Below are positions 1-5,775 of a stretch of DNA of 7,629 bases, one piece after another. Numbering within the stretch: position 1 is the stretch's first letter; the number at the start of each line of letters is the position of its first letter. A program made the translations under genes and the position numbers. The notes beneath the pieces are model-generated. The model did no database searches, had not been told where the DNA came from, and saw only the letters and a list, made by a program, of their open reading frames with translations. The stretch covers positions 1 to 7,629 of the forward strand of contig USHP01000084.1 in the NCBI GenBank assembly GCA_900554625.1. Direction: 5' to 3'. This DNA comes from an uncultured Eubacteriales bacterium. Lineage in GTDB: Bacteria > Bacillota > Clostridia > Oscillospirales > Oscillospiraceae.

Positions 1-92
1 TTGACGGCCTGGGCCATGATGTGGGAGCAGGTGTGCCAGTAGGTTTTCCGATACTCGGGGTTTTCAAAGGTGTACAGATTTTCTTCAGACAT
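1..92 (-). CDS. thrS: Threonine--tRNA ligase, N-terminal fragment (runs off left edge)
   Basis: This is the first 30 codons of a cytoplasmic class II aminoacyl-tRNA synthetase that charges tRNA-Thr with threonine. The minus strand reads MSEENLYTFENPEYRKTYWH and then TCSHIMAQAVK. The 'YxxTxxHxxAQAVK' pattern, with His inside CSH, is the characteristic entry into the ThrRS editing/N2 region (HxxxH-type zinc site). It lies unusually close to the N-terminus, so this ThrRS probably lacks the N-terminal TGS domain, as some clostridial versions do. The ATG has a perfect AAGGAGG ribosome binding site (100-106) with 7-nt spacing. A threonine-type T-box leader directly upstream independently supports the identity. 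The catalytic core and C-terminal anticodon-binding domain lie outside the window, so the short form cannot be confirmed here. Confidence 0.9.
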   Translation of the reverse strand, partial: MSEENLYTFENPEYRKTYWHTCSHIMAQAV

Positions 93-137
93 ACGATAAC
101 CTCCTTATTGCGTATGCGGCAGTGTGGCGGGGAGGGT

Positions 138-174
138 ATAAAAAATACCCACCCCTGAACAAATCAGGGGTGGG
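138..174 (-). terminator. Intrinsic terminator of the thrS T-box leader
   Basis: On the minus strand, CCCACCCCTGA (174-164) pairs perfectly with TCAGGGGTGGG (158-148) around the 5-nt loop TTTGT. A TATTTTTTAT tract follows. The 5' arm shares CCCAC-CCCT with the antiterminator, so the two structures exclude each other, which is how T-box attenuators work. The transcript would stop about 45 nt before the thrS start codon. Confidence 0.92.
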
Positions 175-384
175 ATACAAAGCAGTATTCCACGGTTCCA
201 CCCTGGTTACGGCCATGGGCCGTCACTCATTGACGCAGTAACGGGCGCACCCGGCATGGCATTTCCGCACATGCGGCTCGGAAGTGGTGACCTGCCCCGG
301 CAGGGAAACAGAGCCATTGCAGCGTAGAGGCTCCTCTCTGGGAATCTTACCGGGAAGGCGTGTCTTCGTCACAGCCTTTGAGAT
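138..384 (-). ncRNA. T-box riboswitch leader of thrS
   Basis: This is a tRNA-sensing leader that lets transcription continue into thrS when uncharged tRNA-Thr accumulates. The T-box sequence AGGGTGGAACCGTG lies at 191-204 on the minus strand. The antiterminator can be drawn in full: AGGG (204-201) pairs with CCCT (169-166), GTGGAATAC pairs with GTATCCCAC (178-170) with one mismatch, and the 7-nt bulge is the canonical UGGAACC. The UGGA would pair with an acceptor end UCCA, meaning discriminator U73. Stem I is visible: GAGCC (333-329) pairs with GGCTC (315-311) around a 13-nt loop containing GCAA, and CCCGG (354-350) pairs with CCGGG (300-296). A threonine codon ACC at 288-286, followed by A, is the likely specifier. 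A short hairpin ACGGCC-CAT-GGCCGT just before the T-box is Stem III. The exact 5' end is inferred from the promoter. Confidence 0.93.
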
Positions 385-390
385 AGTGAA

Positions 391-419
391 AAAATAGCAC
401 ATTTTTTTCGGAAAGTCAA
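391..419 (-). promoter_or_regulatory. Candidate sigma-A promoter of the thrS leader
   Basis: On the minus strand, TTGACT (419-414) is separated by 17 nt from TATTTT (396-391). This places a start near 384, just upstream of the first T-box Stem I sequence. The -35 is a 5/6 match to consensus. The -10 is weaker, at 4/6 or 5/6 depending on register. Confidence 0.6.
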
Positions 420-532
420 CCCCCGGTGCCTGGAAAAAGCCGGTGGGATATGGGATTTTGCCCTGGAAGGAACCAGGCATAGCACATAACCGGTTGGTAA
501 CTGATTTTTACAAGAGATTGCATAATGCGACA

Positions 533-649
533 GTTTATGTAAACAAATGTAACTTTTTGACACGCGATATCGCAAAATCAGACGGGAGATGACGAATATC
601 TTGACCTTGAGTTTACATAATTTATCAAATAATTCAATGTAAAAAGTTA
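533..649. repeat. Repeated inverted motifs in the divergent regulatory region
   Basis: The AT-rich stretch between the divergent promoters holds GTTTATGTAAAC at 533-544 (arms GTTTA/TAAAC with a 2-nt centre). A second copy of its core, GTTTACATAA, lies at 611-620 as the exact 10-base reverse complement of TTATGTAAAC (535-544). A second pair, TAACTTTTT (550-558) and AAAAAGTTA (641-649), is also an exact inverted repeat. The two pairs interleave, so they do not form one simple hairpin and fit repeated protein-binding sites better. GCGATATCGC (564-573) is a further perfect 10-bp palindrome between them. No gene lies at 385-800, and the binding protein is unknown. Confidence 0.4.
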
Positions 650-677
650 ACGAAAAATGCGAAAATAAAAGAAAAGC

Positions 678-705
678 TTGACTTTTTGGAACTATTTGCT
701 ATAAT
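678..705 (+). promoter_or_regulatory. Strong extended -10 sigma-A promoter
   Basis: TTGACT (678-683), 16 nt, then TATAAT (700-705), a perfect -10 preceded directly by the extended element TGC (697-699). A start near 712 gives a roughly 90-nt leader before the 41-codon ORF at 802. A second, weaker candidate, TTGACC (601-606)-16-TATCAA (623-628), lies upstream and overlaps the GTTTACATAA motif. Confidence 0.75.
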
Positions 706-801
706 AAAGCCACCAAAGGAAATGTGGAAAACAAAATGTAATATTTTGATACCATTTATTCCGGAAGGATACGTTTGCCGCATTTTGCAGGAGGAACTGC
801 C

Positions 802-927
802 ATGTTAAAGCTGAAACCATCGGGAAGAAAAAGAAGATTTTCCATGATCCGTCTGTATCTGCTGGGAATGACGATGATGCTGCTTCTGTCACTGATGGGG
901 CTGCTGGCTCAGATGACATTTGCCTGA
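802..927 (+). CDS. 41-residue single-pass membrane peptide, unknown function
   Basis: I do not recognise a family. The peptide begins MLKLKPSGRKRRFS, with six Lys/Arg in the first 12 residues. From about residue 15 a hydrophobic, Met- and Leu-rich helix (MIRLYLLGMTMMLLLSLMGL and so on) continues almost to the end, which reads AQMTFA. This positive-inside layout predicts a small inner-membrane protein with a short cytoplasmic N-terminus. The gene looks real because a near-perfect AGGAGG (789-794) sits 7 nt before the ATG and a strong extended -10 promoter lies about 100 bases upstream. It could be a small membrane regulator, a type I toxin-like hydrophobic peptide, a leader peptide, or the surviving signal segment of a decayed larger gene. 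The sequence does not decide between these. The next gene, rsmA, begins 263 bases downstream and appears to be a separate unit. Confidence 0.65.
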   Translation: MLKLKPSGRKRRFSMIRLYLLGMTMMLLLSLMGLLAQMTFA

Positions 928-1139
928 GCCCATGGGATTCCCCACGGCCGTCGGGTGAGGATCTGCAACACCACCGCCATAGGAAGATCACGGGGACTGT
1001 CCTATTCTTTGCCGCAGCAGGGGAGCGCTGGGGCGGAATGGGCAAATGTCCGGAGAGGCCGGGATCTTCCTTGGCTGTGGGATTTGCGCCGGTATGGCGC
1101 TGGCCGCTGCTTTGCCGCCGGGGTGAACTTTCCATTGCA
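928..1139 (+). other. Gene-free stretch with possible structured RNA
   Basis: I find no convincing gene in these 212 bases; the open frames here have no good ribosome binding site or protein-like composition. The stretch does hold a possible branched RNA fold. AGGAAGATC (981-989) pairs perfectly with GATCTTCCT (1063-1071). Inside, TTTGCC (1008-1013) pairs with GGCAAA (1041-1046) around CAGC/GCTG (1015-1018/1027-1030), and CCGG (1050-1053) pairs with CCGG (1059-1062) around AGAGG. Farther right GCGCC (1086-1090) pairs with GGCGC (1096-1100). This may be the 3' untranslated part of the transcript started at about 712, or a separate small RNA. The fold was drawn by hand only. Confidence 0.35.
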
Positions 1140-1163
1140 AAACCGCCTTTGTTCTGCTATCAT
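1135..1163 (+). promoter_or_regulatory. Candidate rsmA promoter inside the hairpin
   Basis: TTGCAA (1135-1140), 17 nt, then TATCAT (1158-1163). The -10 is 5/6 and the -35 4/6 to consensus. A start near 1170 would give a very short leader that carries the AAAGGCGG site but not the hairpin's left arm, so the site would be free. This is inferred from motif match alone. Confidence 0.4.
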
Positions 1164-1185
1164 GAGGGCAGAAGAAAGGCGGTTT
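1140..1185 (+). terminator. Long hairpin upstream of rsmA, possible terminator
   Basis: AAACCGCCTTT (1140-1150) pairs perfectly with AAAGGCGGTTT (1175-1185). After a single G-G mismatch, TTCTGC (1152-1157) pairs with GCAGAA (1168-1173) around a 10-nt loop. The stem is 17 bp in all. The trailing TTTGTGTT is only moderately U-rich, so termination would be imperfect. The arms end in AAA/TTT and the element could work in either direction. It would end the transcript of the upstream small ORF, and in a read-through transcript it would mask the rsmA ribosome binding site (AAAGGCGG, 1175-1182). Confidence 0.55.
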
Positions 1186-1190
1186 GTGTT

Positions 1191-2057
1191 ATGGTTGATG
1201 TATGTGATATTCAGGTGATGAAGCCCTTGCTTGCCCAGCATGGCTTCCACTTTTCCAAAGCAAAAGGACAGAATTTCCTCATTGCCCCCTGGGTGCCCCG
1301 GTCCATTGCAGAGGATGCCGGGGTGGACGAAAGCGCCGGTGTGCTGGAAATCGGACCAGGCATCGGTCCGCTGACCCAGCAGCTGTGCCTGCGGGCAGGG
1401 AAGGTCTGCGCCGTGGAGCTGGACAGCCGCCTGAAACCCATTCTGGATCTGACGGTGGGAGAGTTTACCAACCTGGAAATCCTGTGGGACGATGTGCTGA
1501 AACTGGATATTCCGGCGCTGGTAAAGGAAAAGTTCCCCGGCCTGCGTCCCATGGCCTGTGCAAACCTTCCCTATTATATTACATCTCCCATTCTGACGGC
1601 GCTGCTGGAAGCGGATTGCTTTGACTCCGTCACGGTAATGGTTCAGAAGGAAGTGGCTCAGCGGATTGCAGCAGCCCCGGGCAGCGCGGACTACGGCGCA
1701 TTTTCTGTGTTCTGCCAGTATTACGCCCAGCCGGAGCTGCTCTTTGATGTACCGGCCCACTGCTTCCTGCCCCAGCCCAAGGTGACTTCGGCGGTGATTT
1801 CCCTGAAAACCTACCGGGAGCGGCCCTGGAAGGTGGAAAACGAAAAGACCTTCTTCCGGTTGGTGCGGGCCAGCTTTGCCATGCGGCGCAAGAAGCTGTC
1901 CAACGGCCTGGCCTCCGGCTTCCCGGAGCTGGGAAAAGCCGGGGCGGCAGAGGTGATTGCCGCTGCCGGATTTGACGCCAATATCCGGGGAGAGACCTTA
2001 GGGATTCCGGAATTTGCCCGGATTGCGGCGGAAATTGACCGTTACACAATGAGGTGA
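1191..2057 (+). CDS. rsmA: 16S rRNA (adenine1518-N6/adenine1519-N6)-dimethyltransferase
   Basis: RsmA/KsgA transfers four methyl groups from S-adenosylmethionine to two adjacent adenines in the 3' terminal hairpin of 16S rRNA during late small-subunit assembly; its loss gives kasugamycin resistance in studied species. Diagnostic motifs, numbered from this start, are GQNFL (26-30), the SAM-binding EIGPGIG (53-59), the ribose-binding acidic loop VELD (75-78), the catalytic NLPYY (125-129), a QKEVAQR helix, FLPQPKV, and the C-terminal RASFAMRRKKL. The frame is open upstream to 1038, but the ATG at 1191 gives 288 residues, the usual family length, and the KsgA-like opening (KPLLAQHGFHFSKAKGQNFL). 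Its only plausible ribosome binding site is AAAGGCGG at 1175-1182, inside a hairpin arm. ATG 1218 is a less likely alternative. It is the first gene of the rightward operon. Confidence 0.95.
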   Translation: MVDVCDIQVMKPLLAQHGFHFSKAKGQNFLIAPWVPRSIAEDAGVDESAGVLEIGPGIGPLTQQLCLRAGKVCAVELDSRLKPILDLTVGEFTNLEILWDDVLKLDIPALVKEKFPGLRPMACANLPYYITSPILTALLEADCFDSVTVMVQKEVAQRIAAAPGSADYGAFSVFCQYYAQPELLFDVPAHCFLPQPKVTSAVISLKTYRERPWKVENEKTFFRLVRASFAMRRKKLSNGLASGFPELGKAGAAEVIAAAGFDANIRGETLGIPEFARIAAEIDRYTMR

Positions 2058-2063
2058 GAGGCT

Positions 2064-2549
2064 TTGCAGTTTGATGCCGGTTTGCTGGAAACGTACAGAC
2101 AGTTGGTGCAGACCACATCCCTGGCAGACGGCTATGGGGAATTTGTGCGATTGTTCCGCTTTTTGCGGATTCAGATGGAAAAAGAAATGCCCCAGTTTCA
2201 GTTCCAGGGAAATATCGCAGAAAATGCCATGGATTATTCCTATTTTCAGTTTACCAGCCAGGCGCTGAAAAGCCGGGGACTGAAAATCGTGGTTGCATTC
2301 CTGCACAGACAGTTCCGGCTGGAAGTGTGGCTGTCCGGGGCCAACCGGAGCAGTCAGAAACGGTGGTTTCCTGTGCTGACGGCCGAGGACTGCCCCTTTC
2401 TGCGGACGGAGAACCCGGAGCGGTCAGATTACATTCTGCGTTCACCCCTGCCGGAAGGCTGGAATCTGGCAGATGGAGATGGGACGGTTTCCGTGCTGAA
2501 ACAGAAAGCCCTGGAACTGATTGCCTGGTCGGAAGGGAAACGGGTATGA
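2064..2549 (+). CDS. DUF7000-like uncharacterised protein (TTG start)
   Basis: A 161-residue soluble protein with no signal peptide or membrane segment. From memory the pattern 'YFxFTxxxLKxxxLKIxxxFxHxxxxxEVWLxGxNxxxQKxW' resembles the DUF7000 family. Here it reads YFQFTSQALKSRGLKIVV, then FLHRQFRLEVWLSGANRSSQ and KRW (about residues 56-100). The family has no established function. The start is TTG, chosen because GAGGTGA (2051-2057), an excellent ribosome binding site overlapping the rsmA stop codon, lies 6 nt upstream and no ATG in this frame is well placed. The end overlaps the next gene by 4 bases (ATGA), so expression is probably coupled on both sides. A link to ribosome maturation would rest on position only. 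Confidence 0.8.
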   Translation: MQFDAGLLETYRQLVQTTSLADGYGEFVRLFRFLRIQMEKEMPQFQFQGNIAENAMDYSYFQFTSQALKSRGLKIVVAFLHRQFRLEVWLSGANRSSQKRWFPVLTAEDCPFLRTENPERSDYILRSPLPEGWNLADGDGTVSVLKQKALELIAWSEGKRV

Positions 2550-3109
2550 AAGGATTTGTTCGGGAGAATCAACTGCTGAGCCTGTGCGGCCTAAACTGCG
2601 GTTTGTGCCCCATGTTCCTTGGCAAATACTGCGGCGGCTGCGGAAACGGTAACCAGTCCTGTACCATCGCCCGGTGCGCCATGGAACACGGGGATGTGGA
2701 ATACTGTTTCCGCTGCACGGAATATCCCTGCCAAAAGTGCGGTCAGCCGGATGCATATGACTCTTTCATCACCCATCAGAGAAGAACAGCGGATTTGGAA
2801 AAAGCCAAAAGTATCGGCATCGAAGCCTATAACCGGGAACAGCAGGAAAAGATAGAAATTCTGCAGGAACTGCTGGAACAATACAACGACGGGCGGAAAA
2901 AGACCCTGTTTTGCCTGGCGGTAAATCTATTGGAGCTGCCTTTCCTGCGGCAGGGGATGGAAGCCATTCGCAGCCAGGGGCAAGATCTGGATGCCAAAGC
3001 CCGGGGCGCCCTGGCATCGACAGTGCTGCACCAGATTGCCGCAGAGCAGGGCGTGGAACTGAAACTGCGCAAGAGCAAAGCAAAGACAAAAGGAGAAAAC
3101 CATGATTGA
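2546..3109 (+). CDS. DUF3795-type cysteine-rich protein
   Basis: A 187-residue protein with 11 cysteines in its first 65 residues: C14, C18, C21, C29, C32, C39, C44, C54, C57, C62 and C65. The opening 'LCGLNCGLCPMF' with 'YCGGCGN' and 'YCFRCTEYPCQKC' is the pattern of DUF3795 proteins, thought to bind zinc or another metal; the reaction is unknown. The rest (about 70-187) is mostly helical and charged, with a Lys-rich tail (KLRKSKAKTKGENHD). The ATG overlaps the stop of the preceding gene (ATGA). GGAAGGG (2531-2537) lies 8 nt upstream. The frame is open further upstream, but that part overlaps the preceding gene and is not likely translated. The 3' end overlaps the HAD gene by 8 bases. Metal binding is inferred from cysteine spacing. 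Confidence 0.85.
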   Translation: MKGFVRENQLLSLCGLNCGLCPMFLGKYCGGCGNGNQSCTIARCAMEHGDVEYCFRCTEYPCQKCGQPDAYDSFITHQRRTADLEKAKSIGIEAYNREQQEKIEILQELLEQYNDGRKKTLFCLAVNLLELPFLRQGMEAIRSQGQDLDAKARGALASTVLHQIAAEQGVELKLRKSKAKTKGENHD

Positions 3110-3788
3110 ATGTGTGATGCTGGACCTGGACGATACCATTCTGGACTTTCACAAAGCCGAAGCCATTGCCATTTCCAAAACCATTGGAGACTTTGGCGTG
3201 GAACCCACCCAGGAGGTTCTGGATCTTTACCACAATATCAACCGCTGGCACTGGCAGCAGCTGGAGCTGGGGAAGATGACCCGGGAGCAGGTGCTGGTGA
3301 ACCGGTTTGGAGCGCTGTTTTCCCAGTTGGGAAAGCAGGCAGATGCAGCGGCCTGTGCCCGCAGTTATGAGAAAAATCTGTCCCAGGGGCATTATTTCCT
3401 CCCCGGCGCCCAGGAGACCCTGGACCGGCTTCAGGGCAAGTACCGACTGTTTCTGGCCAGCAACGGCACGGCCAGCGTGCAGCACAGCCGCCTGACCAGT
3501 GCGAATCTGTACCGGTATTTTGAGCAGGTGTTCATTTCCCAGGAACTGGGATTCAATAAGCCCTCCAAGGAATTTTTTGATGCCTGCTTTGCGAAAATGC
3601 CGGGATTTTCTCCGGAGAAAACGGTGATGGTAGGTGACAGCCTCAGCTCGGATATCCAGGGGGGAATCAATGCCGGAATCACCACCATCTGGGTCAATCC
3701 CAGGAAGGAAAGCTGCGGCAGTATTTGCCCCGACTACCAGATTGAAAACCTGACCCAGCTGGAGGCGCTGCTGGAAAAAATAAAATAA
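3102..3788 (+). CDS. yjjG: YjjG-family HAD noncanonical pyrimidine nucleotidase
   Basis: A 228-residue HAD-superfamily hydrolase. YjjG-type enzymes dephosphorylate nucleoside 5'-monophosphates, notably pyrimidine and damaged or analogue nucleotides, and keep the pool clean. Motif I is DLDDTILDF (nucleophile D8, acid D10). Motif II is the S120-N121-G122 turn in LFLASNGT. The motif III lysine is K153 in GFNKPSKEFFD, and motif IV is GDSLSSDIQGG (D179, D184). A helical cap lies at about 15-95. The order 'LPGAQETLDRL', 'ELGFNKP', 'GDSLSSDIQGG' and 'TTIWVNP' matches YjjG/YfnB better than other HAD families. AAAGGAG (3089-3095) lies 6 nt before the ATG, and the gene overlaps its predecessor by 8 bases. 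Substrate preference cannot be read from the sequence, so the symbol is by family. Confidence 0.85.
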   Translation: MIECVMLDLDDTILDFHKAEAIAISKTIGDFGVEPTQEVLDLYHNINRWHWQQLELGKMTREQVLVNRFGALFSQLGKQADAAACARSYEKNLSQGHYFLPGAQETLDRLQGKYRLFLASNGTASVQHSRLTSANLYRYFEQVFISQELGFNKPSKEFFDACFAKMPGFSPEKTVMVGDSLSSDIQGGINAGITTIWVNPRKESCGSICPDYQIENLTQLEALLEKIK

Positions 3789-3800
3789 GAGGAAGGAAAC

Positions 3801-5525
3801 ATGATTACTGCGGGGAAACTTGCGCTGCTAATGCTGTCCTATTTTGGATACTGGGAATATTTCCGAAAGCGACTGGGAATCCATGTGTTTTTTGCTCCGG
3901 CGTTTACCATAGGAGTGCAATTTTCGGTACTGTTTTTGCCGGGACTTCTCAATTTTTTGCCGGAGGCAGCCTACTGCGTATATTTTGGCGGCCTGCTGTT
4001 GCTGGCTTTTGAGCTGCGGCGGGAAAAGTGGCGAGTGGTGCTGCCTTATCTGAACTGCGGATATGTGTTTTTCGGTGTGATGCTGCTGATGGTAGCAATC
4101 ACGGTCAACGATCAGCTGGTAACTGGGTTTGACAACTTCACCCACTGGGCTGTGGTGGTCAAGAATATGCTGGCTGCGGACCGTTTTCCTACCTTTGCCC
4201 AGAGTGCGGTAGGATTCATGGATTATCCGCTTGGCAGCTCTACCATAATCTATTATTTCTGCCGCATGACAGGTACTGGTGAAAGTATGCAAATGCTGGC
4301 CCAGGGATTTATCATGCTGTGCATGATTTTGCCTGTATTTTCCTTTGGTGAAAAAAACAGCCTGTTTTGCTGCGTATTTGGGATGCTCCTGACGAATATT
4401 CTGCTGTGTTATAATGTTCCTGTAACGGAGCTGCTGGTGGATACCCTACTCCCGCTGACGGTTATGAGTACATATTTTTTCCTGAATTGGCTTTTTCGGG
4501 AAAAGATGGATACATGGGACACGCAATGGATTTGGATGGTGCTGCCGTTGCTCTTTTTTACCATGAATGTCAAAAGCTCCGGCCTCCTGTTTGTCTTGAT
4601 TGCTTTGCTGCTGATGTTGCTGCGCTGCGGTAAGGAAAAGCGGAGTGTCAAACCGGTACTGAAAGCAGCGCTGGTACTGGCGATTGGCTTTTTCTTGTGG
4701 AAGCGGCATTGCGATTATGTATTTTGGAATGCAGCCGAAGGGCAGCATGCCATTTCTTTGGAATATTTCAAGATGCGCTTGACGGAAAGAACATGGGGAA
4801 CGCTTTTGGTGATTTTGCAGAAGGTTTGCTTGTATGCGATTGGGCGAAAGGAAGTGCTGTGGCTGGCGGCAGGGATGAGTTCCCTGGCGATGCTGACCCG
4901 ATGGCTCAAGCAGGACTGGAAAGAAAAGTTCTGGAAAATGCTGAAATTCAGCTTGCTGCTGTATGCAGTATACAGCCTTTCCCTTGCGGGAATGTATATG
5001 TTTTCTATGGGAATCCAGGCTGCGTTAAATCTGGAGTGTATTGACCGGTACATGAGAACCATTGATATTGCGCTTTACCTGCTGATGAGTGCCTATGCTT
5101 TTGGACTGTTTTCTGAGCTGGAGGGGACACGGATTCGTTTGGGTGTGGGCGGATTGCTTCTGGCGATGCTGATTGGCTTTTGGGGTGTGGAAGGGAATTT
5201 CGGGCTGGTGACAAATACCCGCAGCGATCCTGCAGACAGATTATATGTGGAGAATATCCTGCAAGATTACGGCGTGGCAAAGGGGTTTTCTTACCTGGTT
5301 TGTGATGATACCCAGGCCGATCAATACGCTGCCTATGTATGCCGGTTCTGTCTGGATACCAATCAGGTTAAACAGATACAGGTAACAAGTCCATCGCAGA
5401 TGGAGATAGAGAAGGATTATGACTATATCATCATTTTGGATACGGACAATCCGGTGATTGAAAATTGGGTGCTGGAGCATTACCCTCAGCAAGCCGGCAG
5501 CAAGGTGATCCAGTGTATAAAATGA
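3801..5525 (+). CDS. Multi-pass membrane protein, GT-C glycosyltransferase-like
   Basis: A 574-residue integral membrane protein. Hydrophobic segments lie at about 5-22, 30-53, 58-72 and 83-102, with several more between about 165 and 470. A mostly soluble C-terminal domain of about 100 residues follows, ending HYPQQAGSKVIQCIK. Just after the fourth segment comes FDNFTHWAVVVKNML (110-124), followed by DYPLGSS (141-147). This matches, from memory, uncharacterised 'D-x-FSHW ... YPPGxS' proteins of Firmicutes thought to be lipid-linked-sugar (GT-C) transferases. An aspartate in the first outside loop (here D111) is the usual GT-C catalytic residue. GT-C assignment and acceptor (teichoic acid, surface polysaccharide or protein) are inferred. 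AGAGGAAGG (3788-3796) precedes the ATG, 12 bases after the HAD gene. Its codons appear less GC-ending than those of rsmA and metF, hinting at a different history. Confidence 0.7.
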   Translation: MITAGKLALLMLSYFGYWEYFRKRLGIHVFFAPAFTIGVQFSVLFLPGLLNFLPEAAYCVYFGGLLLLAFELRREKWRVVLPYLNCGYVFFGVMLLMVAITVNDQLVTGFDNFTHWAVVVKNMLAADRFPTFAQSAVGFMDYPLGSSTIIYYFCRMTGTGESMQMLAQGFIMLCMILPVFSFGEKNSLFCCVFGMLLTNILLCYNVPVTELLVDTLLPLTVMSTYFFLNWLFREKMDTWDTQWIWMVLPLLFFTMNVKSSGLLFVLIALLLMLLRCGKEKRSVKPVLKAALVLAIGFFLWKRHCDYVFWNAAEGQHAISLEYFKMRLTERTWGTLLVILQKVCLYAIGRKEVLWLAAGMSSLAMLTRWLKQDWKEKFWKMLKFSLLLYAVYSLSLAGMYMFSMGIQAALNLECIDRYMRTIDIALYLLMSAYAFGLFSELEGTRIRLGVGGLLLAMLIGFWGVEGNFGLVTNTRSDPADRLYVENILQDYGVAKGFSYLVCDDTQADQYAAYVCRFCLDTNQVKQIQVTSPSQMEIEKDYDYIIILDTDNPVIENWVLEHYPQQAGSKVIQCIK

Positions 5526-5547
5526 TGCCAATCAGGGAGGAAAAGCC

Positions 5548-5775
5548 ATGGCGGAATATGAACTGGTGCATGAAATCAAAAATCTTTGCCGCAACAATCA
5601 GATGCGGGACATTTTCTTCGAGGAAATCCAGTGTGATGACCCGGTGGAGTACCTGAAATCCCGTCTGGCGGGAAAGGAGCTGGAACTGACCGTGGAGCCG
5701 GGGGCGGAGGGCGCCGTGACCATCCACGCCCTGGTGGATGGAATGATGGAGAAATTTGTCTTTACCCCTCTGTGA
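5548..5775 (+). CDS. 75-residue uncharacterised protein
   Basis: I do not recognise this protein with confidence. It is short, acidic and soluble: a charged N-terminal helix (about 1-40, MAEYELVHEIKNLCRNNQM, then RDIFFEEIQC and DDPVEYLKSRL) followed by a predicted beta-rich half (KELELTVEPG, AVTIHALVDG, MEKFVFTP). Two cysteines, C14 and C29, lie in the helical half. It is likely a real gene because GGGAGG (5535-5540) lies 7 nt before the ATG, and it begins 22 bases after the membrane gene and ends the operon. Its size and layout resemble small cytoplasmic proteins of unknown function in Clostridia, but no activity can be assigned. Confidence 0.7.
   Translation: MAEYELVHEIKNLCRNNQMRDIFFEEIQCDDPVEYLKSRLAGKELELTVEPGAEGAVTIHALVDGMMEKFVFTPL

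Noticed and set aside
223..480. 85-codon minus-strand ORF upstream of thrS
   Set aside because: It lies over the T-box Stem I and the thrS promoter, and has no plausible ribosome binding site or protein-like composition.
557..585. Perfect TTGACA at 557-562 as a further promoter
   Set aside because: No acceptable -10 element lies 16-18 nt downstream.
1046..1126. Short frame ending with a Gly/Ala-rich hydrophobic stretch (GIFLGCGICAGMALAAALPP)
   Set aside because: It looks like a small membrane tail, but it has no convincing ribosome binding site and only 26 codons. A decayed gene is possible but unsupported.
1038..1190. N-terminal extension of rsmA from ATG 1038 (339 residues)
   Set aside because: The family is about 270-295 residues, the extra residues match no RsmA feature, and the ATG at 1191 gives the expected opening.
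925..1218. Read-through or selenocysteine at the TGA ending the 41-codon ORF, since the frame stays open to 1218
   Set aside because: The extension is Arg/Trp-rich and unlike a known fold, the hairpin after the TGA is weak, and long open frames are common in GC-rich DNA.
1002..1760. 252-codon minus-strand ORF
   Set aside because: It is antisense to rsmA, which has clear motifs; the translation is His/Gln/Gly-rich and low-plausibility.
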